Shown here: piece after piece, positions 18,116 through 26,488 of the stretch
Numbering within the stretch: position 1 is the stretch's first letter
Layout of the letters: every line of letters begins with the position of its first letter
Assembly: GCF_001612985.1 (NCBI RefSeq)
Contig: NZ_BDBM01000035.1
Coordinates: forward strand, 1 to 64,000
Length of the DNA stretch: 64,000 nucleotides
DNA from: Nocardia gamkensis NBRC 108242
GTDB taxonomy: Bacteria > Actinomycetota > Actinomycetes > Mycobacteriales > Mycobacteriaceae
Direction of reading: 5' to 3'
Translations under genes and position numbers: made by a program
Notes under the pieces: model-generated
What the model was told of the DNA's origin: nothing
Databases searched by the model: none
Seen by the model: only the letters and a program-made list of their open reading frames with translations

Positions 18116-19408
18116 TTATTTCGAGAAGTTCTCCGGCGGCTGCCAAGGACGGCCGTGTGGGTCGTCCGGGCGCTGGGCCGGCGGCTGCGGCGGCTGCTGT
18201 TGTTGCGGCGGCTGCTGCTGGGGCGGGAAAGCCTCCTGCGGCGGGATCACCGGCTGGTGCGGCGACGGTTCGAAGTTCTGCGGAGGCGGTGTCGGTGTCG
18301 GTGTCGGTGTCAGCCCCTCGACCGGAGTCCGCGCCGTCGCCTCGGCGGCCCGGACGGCTCGCTCGATGGTCGGGTCGGGTGCGGTGTCGAACCAGTCCGC
18401 GACATCGGAGTCGTCCTCCGGCTTGGCTTCCGCGCCGTCCGATGCGGGCGGCTCGTACCGGAACACACCGTCCTCGCCTTGGGTGCCGAAGCTCTTGGCG
18501 AACCCTTCCAGCGCTTTGCCGAAATCGCTGGGCACCAGCCACACCTTGTTGGCGTCACCGCGCGCGACCATGGGCAGCGTCTGCAGGTACTGGTAGGCAA
18601 GCAGTTCCGGCGTCGGCTTGCCGGATTTGATGGCGGCGAAGACCTTTTCGATGGCCTTGGCCTGGCCTTGCGCCTGCAGGAAGGCGGCGGCGCGCTCACC
18701 CTGCGCCCGCAGGATGCGGCTCTGCCGTTCGCCTTCGGCGGCCAGGATCGACGACTGCTTGGCGCCCTCGGCGGACAGGATCTGCGCCTGCTTCGAGCCC
18801 TCGGCCGTCTTGATCTGCGATTCGCGCTGACCCTCCGCGGTGAGGATCATGGCGCGCTTCTCCCGGTCGGCCTTCATCTGCTTCTCCATCGACTCCTGGA
18901 TCGACGGAGGCGGATCGATGCTCTTCAGCTCGACCCGCGCGACGCGCAGCCCCCAGCGCCCGGTCGCCTCGTCCAGCACGCCGCGCAACTGGCCGTTGAT
19001 CGAGTCGCGCGAGGTGAGGGTCTGCTCGAGCGTCATACCACCGACGACGTTGCGCAGCGTGGTGACGGTCAGCTGCTCGACGGCGGCGATGTAGTTGCTG
19101 ATCTCGTAGACCGCCGCCTGCGGGCTGGTCACTTGGAAATAGACCACGGTGTCGATGTGCAGGGTCAGGTTGTCCTCGGTGATCACCGGCTGCGGCGGGA
19201 ACGACACCACCCGCTCCCGAAGATCCACCTTGGCGCGCACCCGGTCGGCGAACGGCACCAGGAACGTGAGCTGGCCGGACACGGTACGCGAATACCGGCC
19301 CAGTCGCTCGATCACCGCGGCCTCGGCCTGCGGCACCAGCGCGATCGACTTGAAGACCACCACAACGACCAGCAACACGAGGACGGCGGCAACGATCAGT
19401 ACAGGCAT
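18116..19408 (-). CDS. SPFH/Band 7 (stomatin-like) membrane protein
   Basis: 430 aa. One N-terminal transmembrane segment (MPVLIVAAVLVLLVVVVVF) is followed by a Band 7/PHB domain (about 25-200, VPQAEAAVIERLGRYSRTV). An Ala/Glu/Gln-rich coiled coil follows (about 205-270, repeated AEGxKQxxI and AEGERQSRI). The C-terminal tail is rich in Pro and Gln and also carries a TPTPTPTPP run. Such proteins form ring-like membrane microdomain scaffolds, usually together with NfeD. Its ATG overlaps the nfeD stop by one base (TGATG), so the two are translationally coupled. As I recall, it corresponds in position to M. tuberculosis Rv1488. The Pro/Gln tail is longer than in typical family members. Confidence 0.92.
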   Translation of the reverse strand: MPVLIVAAVLVLLVVVVVFKSIALVPQAEAAVIERLGRYSRTVSGQLTFLVPFADRVRAKVDLRERVVSFPPQPVITEDNLTLHIDTVVYFQVTSPQAAVYEISNYIAAVEQLTVTTLRNVVGGMTLEQTLTSRDSINGQLRGVLDEATGRWGLRVARVELKSIDPPPSIQESMEKQMKADREKRAMILTAEGQRESQIKTAEGSKQAQILSAEGAKQSSILAAEGERQSRILRAQGERAAAFLQAQGQAKAIEKVFAAIKSGKPTPELLAYQYLQTLPMVARGDANKVWLVPSDFGKALEGFAKSFGTQGEDGVFRYEPPASDGAEAKPEDDSDVADWFDTAPDPTIERAVRAAEATARTPVEGLTPTPTPTPPPQNFEPSPHQPVIPPQEAFPPQQQPPQQQQPPQPPAQRPDDPHGRPWQPPENFSK

Positions 19409-19839
19409 CAAGGCCCTTTCCAGACGACGGCGGTCGCGCCGTCGATCTTCATGACATACACGGTCGTACCCGGTTCGTAGACTTCGGTCGTGTCCATCGG
19501 CCGCGCGGTCCACACTTCACCGCCCAGTTTCACCTGGCCGGAGTGCGCGGCGACCTGTTCGAGCACCAGGGCGGTCTTCCCCGGCAGCGCGTCGACGTTC
19601 GTCGGCGTGGGCGGCGGAGTTCCGAAGCGACGCCGGATGATCGGCCGCACGCCGAGGAACAGCACCGCCGAGACCACCGCGAAGACGATGGCATCCACCA
19701 CCAGCGAGGTGTCCGCCGCCGCGCTGACACCCGCCGTGCCCAGCGCGGCGACGCCGAGCATCAGCAGGGTGAAATCGCCGGTGAGCATCTCCGCCGCCGC
19801 GAGCAGAACGCCCGCGACCAGCCAAAAAATTGCGGCCAC
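19408..19839 (-). CDS. NfeD-like membrane protein
   Basis: 143 aa. Two to three N-terminal hydrophobic segments (IFWLVAGVLLAAAEM, then FAVVSAVLFLGV) precede a C-terminal OB-fold domain (about 85-143, GKTALVLEQVAAHSGQVKLG to the end). This is the short NfeD form without the protease domain. NfeD and SPFH proteins work as pairs in membrane organisation, and here the genes overlap by one base. Position matches Rv1487 as recalled. Confidence 0.88.
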   Translation of the reverse strand: MAAIFWLVAGVLLAAAEMLTGDFTLLMLGVAALGTAGVSAAADTSLVVDAIVFAVVSAVLFLGVRPIIRRRFGTPPPTPTNVDALPGKTALVLEQVAAHSGQVKLGGEVWTARPMDTTEVYEPGTTVYVMKIDGATAVVWKGP

Positions 19840-19969
19840 ACGACCACTGTAGTGCGCCGATCATGATATCGGGCGCGACCTTCGCGAGTACTCCCGATGA
19901 ATTCCGGCCGCGAACGCGCGGTGACCCGGCTGCGCCGAAAGCCGCAGCGGCGGTGCTAGCTTCAAGCGG

Positions 19970-20794
19970 GTGAGCGGGCGTGACAGGTATGGCGACATCT
20001 ACTCCGGGCATCCTCGATCGAAGAAGAGGGTGGTGCCGACGGTCACCGCGGATCGCGACCTGGTCGTCGAGGACGCCGCCACCGGATTCTGCGGCGCGGT
20101 GGTCGGATTCGATCGCAGCTACGACGGCGAGTTCGTCAAGCTGGAGGACGCGCGCGGCGCGGTGCGCCTGTTCGCGCTGCGCGAGGCCGCGTTCCTCATC
20201 GACGGCGAGCCCGTGACGCTGGTGCGGCCGACGGCCGCCCCGCCGAAGACGCCGAGCCGTTCCGCCTCCGGCTCCACCAGGGTCGATGGTCTGCGCGCCC
20301 GGATCGCCCGCGGCAGCCGGATCTGGGTGGAGGGCGTCCACGACGCCGCGCTCGTCGAGCGGGTGTGGGGCCACGACCTGCGCGTCGAGGGCGTCGTCGT
20401 GGAGCAGCTGGAAGGCCTGGACAATCTGGCCGCCCGCCTGGCCGAATTCCGGCCGGGCCCGGGCAGGCGGGTCGGCGTGCTGGTCGACCACTTGGTGACC
20501 GGGTCGAAGGAAACCCAGCTGACCACCGGACTCGGGCCGCATGTCCTGGTGACCGGTCACCCGTTCGTCGACGTCTGGCAGGCGGTGCGCCCTTCCACCC
20601 TCGGGATCGCGCGGTGGCCACGGGTGCCGCGCGACGAGGACTGGAAGACCGGCGTCTGCGAACGGCTGCGCTGGGGCACTCCGCAGGACGGCTGGCGGCG
20701 GGTGTACGACGCGGTGAGTTCCTTTCGTGATCTGGAGGCGCCGCTCATCGGCGCGGTCGAGCGTCTCATCGATTTCGTCACCGAACCGGACTAG
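19970..20794 (+). CDS. DUF3097 family protein
   Basis: 274 aa, conserved actinobacterial family of unknown function. An N-terminal beta-rich domain (about 20-85) ends with REAAFLIDGEPVTLVRP. A C-terminal half follows with IWVEGVHDAALVERVWG, a Toprim-like phrase (Glu then DAxLVE), and VGVLVDHLVTGSKE with an acidic D. The Toprim-like pattern hints at a nucleic-acid-metal site, but this is inference. Start GTG at 19970. Soluble, without signal peptide. Confidence 0.85.
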   Translation: MSGRDRYGDIYSGHPRSKKRVVPTVTADRDLVVEDAATGFCGAVVGFDRSYDGEFVKLEDARGAVRLFALREAAFLIDGEPVTLVRPTAAPPKTPSRSASGSTRVDGLRARIARGSRIWVEGVHDAALVERVWGHDLRVEGVVVEQLEGLDNLAARLAEFRPGPGRRVGVLVDHLVTGSKETQLTTGLGPHVLVTGHPFVDVWQAVRPSTLGIARWPRVPRDEDWKTGVCERLRWGTPQDGWRRVYDAVSSFRDLEAPLIGAVERLIDFVTEPD

Positions 20795-20950
20795 CGCGTT
20801 CCGGGAGCAGGGCCCGAGCCAGATGCCGGGCGGTATCCGCGCGGACCCGCTCGTCGCGGGCAGCGCGGCGACCCCGGTTTCCGCGCTGCTCACGAATGCC
20901 CTTGCGCATGGATGCCCACCGGTAGCGCCCACCCTTTATGCTCGATAATT

Positions 20951-21766
20951 ATGTGCTCTCCAAGTGCGACGCTGACGGTGTGGGCGAGCTCCTGGCTGGC
21001 CGGCCGCAGCGCGCCCGACGACGTTTTGGCCGCCTTGCACGCGTGGGCGCCGAAGCACACGATCGCGGCGGGCGACCCGCTCACCGGCGGCCGCACCGAT
21101 CTACCCTGGTCCGCACACGGCAACCTGCCGGGAAGCGGAGTCATGGCGCTGCTCAAGGTGATTCGCGAGACGATGGCCCAAGCCGGGGCGCAACTGCGGC
21201 TGGTGCTGCCCGTCCCGGGGGACGTGCGCGGAGTTCCCAGCGGTACGGCGTTCGCCGCCGACGCCGTCGAGGCCGAGGAGGGCATCCTGATCGGCGTACC
21301 GGGCGCCGAAGGCACCGGCCTCATCCCGCAGTGGTCCGACGACGACACGCTGCAGTGGACCGTCTACAGCACCCCCATCCCCGCCGCTCCCGGCCCCGAC
21401 ATGTCACTCGGTGAGGCCGAATACGCGATGCGCGAAGCGGTCCGCGACGCCGCCGACGCGCTGATGAAACTGCACACCACGTCACTCGGCACGGTGGACT
21501 CCGATCCGCGCGAACTCATCGAAGCCGAACTCGCCGACTACTCGCGCCACGACTACCCCGAGTCGATCCCGCTGCGTGCCAGGCGCATTCTCGACACCGC
21601 CGATCATGTGGCGGCCATCCTCACGGTGGCGCAGCGGGAGCCCGCTTCCGCGCCCACGTCCGCCAGCGCGATCGGCGCGCAGGAATCGCTGCTGCGACCG
21701 CTGTGGGACGCGATCCGCGCCGCGCGCCTGGTCGCCGTGCACGCCTCCGCGCGCGAGAGCCGCTGA
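20951..21766 (+). CDS. Conserved hypothetical actinobacterial protein, 271 aa
   Basis: No named domain recognised. It begins MCSPSATLTVWASSWLAGRS, contains a motif-like PGDVRGVPSGTAFAADAVEA and an acidic WSDDDTLQW, and ends in a helical C-terminal half. An in-frame ATG at 20912 would add 13 residues; neither start has a strong ribosome site. Its orientation, opposite to hemH and the NfeD/SPFH pair, and its position match what I recall of Rv1486c. Cytoplasmic by composition. Confidence 0.75.
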   Translation: MCSPSATLTVWASSWLAGRSAPDDVLAALHAWAPKHTIAAGDPLTGGRTDLPWSAHGNLPGSGVMALLKVIRETMAQAGAQLRLVLPVPGDVRGVPSGTAFAADAVEAEEGILIGVPGAEGTGLIPQWSDDDTLQWTVYSTPIPAAPGPDMSLGEAEYAMREAVRDAADALMKLHTTSLGTVDSDPRELIEAELADYSRHDYPESIPLRARRILDTADHVAAILTVAQREPASAPTSASAIGAQESLLRPLWDAIRAARLVAVHASARESR

Positions 21767-21789
21767 CATCATGGCGCGGGCGGTGTGAC

Positions 21790-22539
21790 ATGCGAGTTTC
21801 CCGCCGTGGCCGCACCGCCGCCCTCACCGTGCTGATCGGTCTCGCGCTACACGCCCCGGCCGCGGCGATCGTGGGCGGCACCGATGCGACGACGGCGGAG
21901 TACCCGTGGCTGGCCGCCATCGGCACGCCCTTGTTCCTCACCCGCGCTTCCGGCCAGTTCTGCGGCGGCGCGCTCATCGCTCCGGACGAGGTGATCACCA
22001 CGGCGCACTGCGTGGCCCTGACCCGTCCGCTCGCGCAGACGCTCACCGTCACCTTCGGCCGCGACGACCTCCGCGAGCAGACCGGAAACACGGTGCACGT
22101 GAAGGATATTCGCATTCATCCGGACTTCCGTGCCACCGTTCTCGACACGACGACCGCCTATCAGAACGATGTGGCGATCCTGACCCTGGACGAGCCGCAG
22201 TCCGGTCCGACGATCACCGTCGCCGCACCCGCTCCCGGCAGCACCGCCACCATCCTGGGCTGGGGCGCGACCTTCGAAACCGATGAGGCCAACACCCGGT
22301 TGCACGCCGCGAACGTTCCTCTGTCCATCGACGCGGAGTGCGCCACCGCCTACGGCCCGGCCTTCGACCCGCGCACCATGCTCTGCGCGGGCAGCCCGAC
22401 CGCCGACACCGCACAGTACGACAGCGGTGGACCGATTGTCGTCGACGGGCGCCTCGCCGGTCTCACCTCCTGGGGCACCGGCGCGGCCCGCCCCGGCTTC
22501 CCCACCGTCTACACCCGCCTGGCCGCCCCGAACTTCTGA
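21790..22539 (+). CDS. Secreted trypsin-like serine protease (S1 family)
   Basis: 249 aa with a signal peptide ending at about residue 26 (LHAPAAA). The mature chain starts IVGGTDATTAEYPWLAAIG without a long propeptide, as in self-ready chymotrypsin-fold enzymes. The catalytic His is in ITTAHC, Asp in QNDVAILTL and Ser in YDSGGPIV. The residue before DSGGP is Tyr rather than the usual Gly, which could affect the oxyanion region. Four cysteines can form two disulfides. ATG at 21790 is 23 bp after the preceding gene. Confidence 0.9.
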   Translation: MRVSRRGRTAALTVLIGLALHAPAAAIVGGTDATTAEYPWLAAIGTPLFLTRASGQFCGGALIAPDEVITTAHCVALTRPLAQTLTVTFGRDDLREQTGNTVHVKDIRIHPDFRATVLDTTTAYQNDVAILTLDEPQSGPTITVAAPAPGSTATILGWGATFETDEANTRLHAANVPLSIDAECATAYGPAFDPRTMLCAGSPTADTAQYDSGGPIVVDGRLAGLTSWGTGAARPGFPTVYTRLAAPNF

Positions 22540-22558
22540 TCGTTCGAGTCGGGGATGC

Positions 22559-23011
22559 TCACCGCTGCGGCGGCTGGTACGGCTGCTGCGCGGGATAGGG
22601 CTGCTGCTGCGGGTACTGCTGATACTGCTGTTGCGGTTGCGACGGATAGGGCTGCTGGTACTGCTGCGGCGGTGCGTACTGCTGTTGCCCCGAGAAATCC
22701 TGCGGAGGATACGGCTGCGGGTACTGCTGCCCCTGGGGATACTGCTGTTGCTGGAACTGCTGCTGTTGCGGGTACTGCTGCTGGGACTGGTTCGCTTTGC
22801 CTCGCTTGCTCAGCCAGATGATGAGTCCGATGACCACGGCGACGACCCCGATGCACAGCAGCAGACCACCGAGGGAGAACCCACCACCGCCACTGCTGCG
22901 GCCGCGGCGCCTGGCCTCCGTGGCGTCGAGCGCCACCGTCCACACGTTCGCATCGGACCAGGCGTGCGGATCGAGCAGCGCGGCATTGGTCAGCACGTCG
23001 GCATAGGTCAT
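22559..23011 (-). CDS. Membrane protein with Gln/Pro/Tyr-rich cytoplasmic-type tail
   Basis: 150 aa. A 45-residue N-terminal domain (MTYADVLTNAALLDPHAWSD) precedes one transmembrane segment, LLLCIGVVAVVIGLIIWLS (about 50-68). The low-complexity tail is made of QQYPQQ-, QPYPP- and QQQYQQ-like units. Such tails are probably disordered. It is convergent with the S1 protease (20 bp between ends) and precedes hemH by 69 bp in the same direction. Function unknown. Confidence 0.75.
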   Translation of the reverse strand: MTYADVLTNAALLDPHAWSDANVWTVALDATEARRRGRSSGGGGFSLGGLLLCIGVVAVVIGLIIWLSKRGKANQSQQQYPQQQQFQQQQYPQGQQYPQPYPPQDFSGQQQYAPPQQYQQPYPSQPQQQYQQYPQQQPYPAQQPYQPPQR

Positions 23012-23080
23012 CGAGAGATACCCCCCAGGAAGTCGGATTCGGCGATCGGTCGCTGGCGATGCTATCGCGCCCGCGACGTC

Positions 23081-24142
23081 TCAATTCCCAGTCGTGGGAC
23101 GGCGCGCAACCGCGCAACAGCCGACGGCACACGGTTCGCCGTCGCGTGTGCAGCCGTAGCCCGGGACCGACCCGAGCCGCCGGGGTTCGATGCCGCGCAA
23201 CTGCTCGGAGACCAGCTCGACGATCAGCTTCGCGAAGCGCGGGTCGGTTCCCGGCGTCGCGGCCCTGGCGAAGCCCATGCCGAGCTCGGCGGCTTTCCGC
23301 GCGGCCTCGTTGTCCAGGTCCCAGATGACTTCGAGATGATCCGAGACGAAGCCCACCGGGCAGACGACCACGGCCTCGACCCCCTTGGCCGCGAGATCGT
23401 CCAGGTGGTCGACGATATCCGGATCCAGCCAGGGCACCTGCGGCGGACCGGAACGAGACTGCCAGACGACGTCGTAGTCGGTGAAACCCGTTGCCGCGGC
23501 GCACAACCGGGCCGCCTCGGCGACCTGACGACTGTAGAGCCGCCCACCGTCGGCCGGCGGCCCCGCGGCGGCATCGGCCGATACCGGGATCGAGTGCGCG
23601 GTGAACACCAGCCGCGCCGCGGCGCGCTGCCCGGCCGCGAGCTGATCGCGCGCCGCGCGGATGGCGTCGGCGAACGCCTCGATCAACAGCGGGTGATCGA
23701 AGTACTGGCGCAGCTTCAGCAGTTCCGGCGCGCCCGCGCCGAATGCCGCCCGCGCACGGACGATGTCCTCGTGGTACTGCAGGCAGCCGGAGTAGCCGCC
23801 CCAGGCCGAAGTCGGGAAGACCAGCGCGGAGCCGACGTCGGCGGCGGCCATCCGGGCCACGGTGTCCTCCACCATGGGGTGCCAGTTCCGGTTACCGAAG
23901 TACACCGGCAGCTCCAGGCCCGCGGCGGACAGTTCGGCCTCGACCGCCGCGAGGATGTCGCGATTGAGCGCGTTGATCGGCGAGACACCGCCGAAGTGCA
24001 GGTAGTGCTCGGCGACCGCCTCGAGGCGCTCACGTGGCACTCCCCTGCCCCGGGTGACGTTCTCCAGGAACGGCATCACGTCTTCGGGACGCTCCGGACC
24101 GCCGAAGGACAGCAGCAGCAGCGCGTCGGCGGTCCGAACCAC
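23081..24142 (-). CDS. hemH: Ferrochelatase / coproporphyrin ferrochelatase
   Basis: Inserts ferrous iron into the porphyrin at the end of heme synthesis; actinobacteria use the coproporphyrin route. 353 aa. Characteristic segments are LLLSFGGPERPEDVMPFLEN, the metal-site LVFTAHSIP (His), VVWQSRSGPPQVPWLDPD and VVVCPVGFVSDHLEVIWDLD (Glu). Four cysteines near the C-terminus (GYGCTRDGEPCAVGCC) fit the [2Fe-2S] cluster seen in actinobacterial enzymes. GTG at 24142 with GAGGGGAG upstream is the start. It follows inhA by 22 bp. Confidence 0.95.
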   Translation of the reverse strand: MVRTADALLLLSFGGPERPEDVMPFLENVTRGRGVPRERLEAVAEHYLHFGGVSPINALNRDILAAVEAELSAAGLELPVYFGNRNWHPMVEDTVARMAAADVGSALVFPTSAWGGYSGCLQYHEDIVRARAAFGAGAPELLKLRQYFDHPLLIEAFADAIRAARDQLAAGQRAAARLVFTAHSIPVSADAAAGPPADGGRLYSRQVAEAARLCAAATGFTDYDVVWQSRSGPPQVPWLDPDIVDHLDDLAAKGVEAVVVCPVGFVSDHLEVIWDLDNEAARKAAELGMGFARAATPGTDPRFAKLIVELVSEQLRGIEPRRLGSVPGYGCTRDGEPCAVGCCAVARRPTTGN

Positions 24143-24164
24143 GGTGTCTCCCCTCGAATCCGGC

Positions 24165-25001
24165 TCAGTTGATGGACATGTCCTCGGGGAACCAGGTGTT
24201 GTGGCTGGCTCCGCCGTCGACGTAGATGATCGAGCCGGTGGTACCCGGCAGCCAGTCCGACAGCAGCGCCACAATCGACTTCGCCACCACCGTGGGGTCG
24301 TCGACGTCCCAGCCGATCGGCGACGCGCCGTCCCAGTAGGTGTTGAGCTGGTTGAGCTTGGCCGCGTCGTCGGTCGCGGTGCCCGCGATCGCCTTGGCGG
24401 CCAGCGTCTTGATCGGACCGGCGGCGATGAGGTTGGAGCGGATCTTCTTGGCGGCGCCCACCTCCCGCGCGACGTACCGGTTCACCGACTCCAGCGCCGC
24501 CTTCGCGACACCCATCCAGTTGTAGAAGGGCATCGCCGTGCGCGGGTCGAAGTCCATGCCGACGATCGAGCCGCCCTCGTTCATCACCGGCAGCACCGCG
24601 CGCGACAGCGAGGCGTAGCTCCACGCCGAGATCTCGAACGCCTTGGCGGCGTCCGGACCGGGACCCTCCAGGAACGGCCGCGCCTCCGGCCCCATCAGGG
24701 TGCGGGGTGCGAACGCGATCGAGTGCAGCACTCCGTCGATGCCCTGCGGAGCCAGTTCACGCAGCTTGTCGGCCAAGCCTGCGAGATCCTCTTCGCTGGT
24801 GACGTCGAGCCCGATGGCCGGCGGGACCTCCTGGGGCAGGCGCTTGGCGATCCGGTCGATCAGCCGCAGCCGCTCCGGGATGCCGGTGATGACCACCTTC
24901 GCGCCCTGCTCCTGCGCGACAGCCGCCGCGTGGAACGCGATCGACGAATCGGTGATGATGCCCGTGACCAGGATGGTCTTGCCTTCGAGCAGTCCGCCCA
25001 T
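24165..25001 (-). CDS. inhA: NADH-dependent enoyl-ACP reductase InhA
   Basis: Last reductive step of FAS-II fatty acid elongation for mycolic acids. 278 aa. N-terminal KTILVTGIITDSSIAFH binds NADH. The SIAFAPRTLM stretch corresponds to the loop around Ser94 of the tuberculosis enzyme. The catalytic Tyr is in FYNWMGVAKAALES and the Lys seven residues after it, and AAGPIKTLAAKAI is the mobile substrate loop. It lies between fabG1 (80 bp upstream) and hemH, the classical mabA-inhA-hemH order. As a homologue of the isoniazid target it indicates a mycolate-producing host. Confidence 0.96.
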   Translation of the reverse strand: MGGLLEGKTILVTGIITDSSIAFHAAAVAQEQGAKVVITGIPERLRLIDRIAKRLPQEVPPAIGLDVTSEEDLAGLADKLRELAPQGIDGVLHSIAFAPRTLMGPEARPFLEGPGPDAAKAFEISAWSYASLSRAVLPVMNEGGSIVGMDFDPRTAMPFYNWMGVAKAALESVNRYVAREVGAAKKIRSNLIAAGPIKTLAAKAIAGTATDDAAKLNQLNTYWDGASPIGWDVDDPTVVAKSIVALLSDWLPGTTGSIIYVDGGASHNTWFPEDMSIN

Positions 25002-25081
25002 GAGTTCTCGGTTCTCCTGAAATTCGTATGTGGGATTGGCTGCGGGCGGCCGCGCTCGGCCGCGCTACGCGTTCGGTGTGG

Positions 25082-25798
25082 TCAGTGACCCATGCCCATG
25101 CCGCCGTCGACGGGAATCACCGCGCCGGAGACGTAGGCGGAATCCTCGGAAGCCAGAAAGCTGACGACGGCCGCGATGTCCTCGGGCTGGCCGAGCCGCT
25201 GCAGGGGGATGAACTTCTTGGCCATGTCGCGCATGTCTTCGGGAAGGTCGGCGGTCATGTCGGTCTCGATGAAGCCCGGGGCGACGACATTCGCGGTGAT
25301 CGACCGCGAGCCGAGTTCGCGGGTGATCGAGCGGGCCAGGCCGATCACACCCGCCTTGGACGAGGCGTAGTTGATCTGTCCTGCTTGGCCGCTCATGCCG
25401 ACCACCGAGCCGAGGAAGATCATCCGGCCCCAGCGCCCGCGCAACATCGCGCGGTTCGCCCGCTTGGCGCACCGGAACGCACCGGTCAGATTGGCGTCGA
25501 GCACGCGGGTGAACTGCTCCTCGTTCATCCGCATCAGCAGCGTGTCGTCGGTGATACCCGCGTTGGCCACGAGGACCTCGACCGGCCCCTGGTGCGCCTC
25601 CACCTCGGTGAAGGCGCGGTCCACCGATTCGCTGTCGGTCACATCGCATTTCACACCGAACAGGCCGTCGGGCACCCCCGACCCACGATGCGTGACGGCC
25701 ACCTTGTGACCGTCGGCAAGCAGACGCTGCGCGACCGCGAGTCCGATGCCGCGGTTACCGCCGGTCACCAGGACCGAACGTGACGTTGTGTTCGACAT
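25082..25798 (-). CDS. fabG1: 3-oxoacyl-ACP reductase FabG1/MabA
   Basis: NADPH-dependent beta-ketoacyl-ACP reductase of the FAS-II cycle. 238 aa, SDR fold: TGGNRGIG at 13-20, VANAGITDDTLLMRM, catalytic Ser in LGSVVGMSG and YASSK near residue 144. The C-terminal PVDGGMGMGH is the hallmark of the MabA group. First gene of the fabG1-inhA-hemH run; its promoter must lie in the 25.8-26.0 kb spacer. Confidence 0.96.
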   Translation of the reverse strand: MSNTTSRSVLVTGGNRGIGLAVAQRLLADGHKVAVTHRGSGVPDGLFGVKCDVTDSESVDRAFTEVEAHQGPVEVLVANAGITDDTLLMRMNEEQFTRVLDANLTGAFRCAKRANRAMLRGRWGRMIFLGSVVGMSGQAGQINYASSKAGVIGLARSITRELGSRSITANVVAPGFIETDMTADLPEDMRDMAKKFIPLQRLGQPEDIAAVVSFLASEDSAYVSGAVIPVDGGMGMGH

Positions 25799-25837
25799 GG
25801 GCTAAACCTACCTGGTCGGGGTGATCACGCATGAGCG

Positions 25838-25895
25838 GGCATCGATGCTCGAGGCGATGACACATGCTCCGGCATCGGTGCTCGTGCGATGTCAC
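25838..25895. repeat. Imperfect direct repeat upstream of fabG1
   Basis: GGCATCGATGCTCGAGGCGATGACA (25838-25862) recurs as GGCATCGGTGCTCGTGCGATGTCAC (25871-25895), with start points 33 bp apart (three helical turns). It lies 40-97 bp upstream of the fabG1 ATG, where FAS-II genes are expected to be regulated. No regulator is proven. Confidence 0.5.
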
Positions 25896-25996
25896 CCGTT
25901 CGAGACGCCGACCGACGGCACATCCGCGCCCGGCGCTGGTCGGGCCCCGATCCGATCCTCCGATGTCGTCGCGCTTCGCCGCGGGTTCCGCACGCG

Positions 25997-26040
25997 AAAA
26001 TCGGGCCGTGTGCGTGCGGAACGCACGCACACGGCCCGAT
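25997..26040 (-). terminator. Intrinsic terminator of the I36-like gene
   Basis: A perfect 19-bp stem (26000-26018 with 26022-26040, loop GAA) is followed on the minus strand by TTTT (25997-26000). It starts 24 bp after the stop of the I36-like secreted protein and protects the fabG1 promoter from read-through. Confidence 0.9.
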
Positions 26041-26063
26041 CGTGGCCTCGGTCGATCACCGAA

Positions 26064-26408
26064 TCAGCACTGCCTGCACCAGTGCACCGAGTAGGCGTCG
26101 AATCCGAGATCGGAAAACGACGTGGCGCCGTTCGTGTGGCGACCGTTGCAGTTCGAACTTTCCCAGAAGGTCAGCGACTGACCGCTGCGATTCACCACCG
26201 AACGGGCGGCGCCGCCCTTCGGGTAGGTCAATACACACGAGGTCGAGTCGACCACCGGAATCCACTCGAGCATCCTGCCGGTGTAGTTCGCCCCCGTCCA
26301 CATACAGACGCTCCCGTTCGGACACGACGGCGCGGCGGCCGCTTCCGGCGCCCCCACGAGAAACATCGCAGTGAAAATGGCTGCCGCAGACGCGATTACA
26401 GTACGCAT
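26064..26408 (-). CDS. Secreted peptidase-inhibitor I36-like protein
   Basis: 114 aa. A signal peptide ends near residue 26 (FLVGAPEAAAA), followed by a small six-Cys domain with CPNGSVCMWTGANYTGRMLE and RSGQSLTFWESSNCNGRHTN. This layout, a beta/gamma-crystallin-like fold, is that of the actinobacterial peptidase inhibitor family I36 (Streptomyces SMI type). Whether it inhibits a protease is not shown. It is a single-gene unit with its own terminator, sitting between the VWA gene and fabG1. Confidence 0.85.
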   Translation of the reverse strand: MRTVIASAAAIFTAMFLVGAPEAAAAPSCPNGSVCMWTGANYTGRMLEWIPVVDSTSCVLTYPKGGAARSVVNRSGQSLTFWESSNCNGRHTNGATSFSDLGFDAYSVHWCRQC

Positions 26409-26488
26409 CGAAACTCCCTCCCCAGACTGATACGAGCCTGAGCGTACCGAAGCTTCTCCTGGCGGACAACGCCTTTCCGCCGCTCCGA

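Noticed and set aside
22560..22800. Short tandem-like repeats (CTGCTG, TACTGC) that resemble a repeat array
   Set aside because: They encode the Gln/Pro/Tyr tail of the membrane protein on the minus strand; there is no CRISPR spacer pattern.
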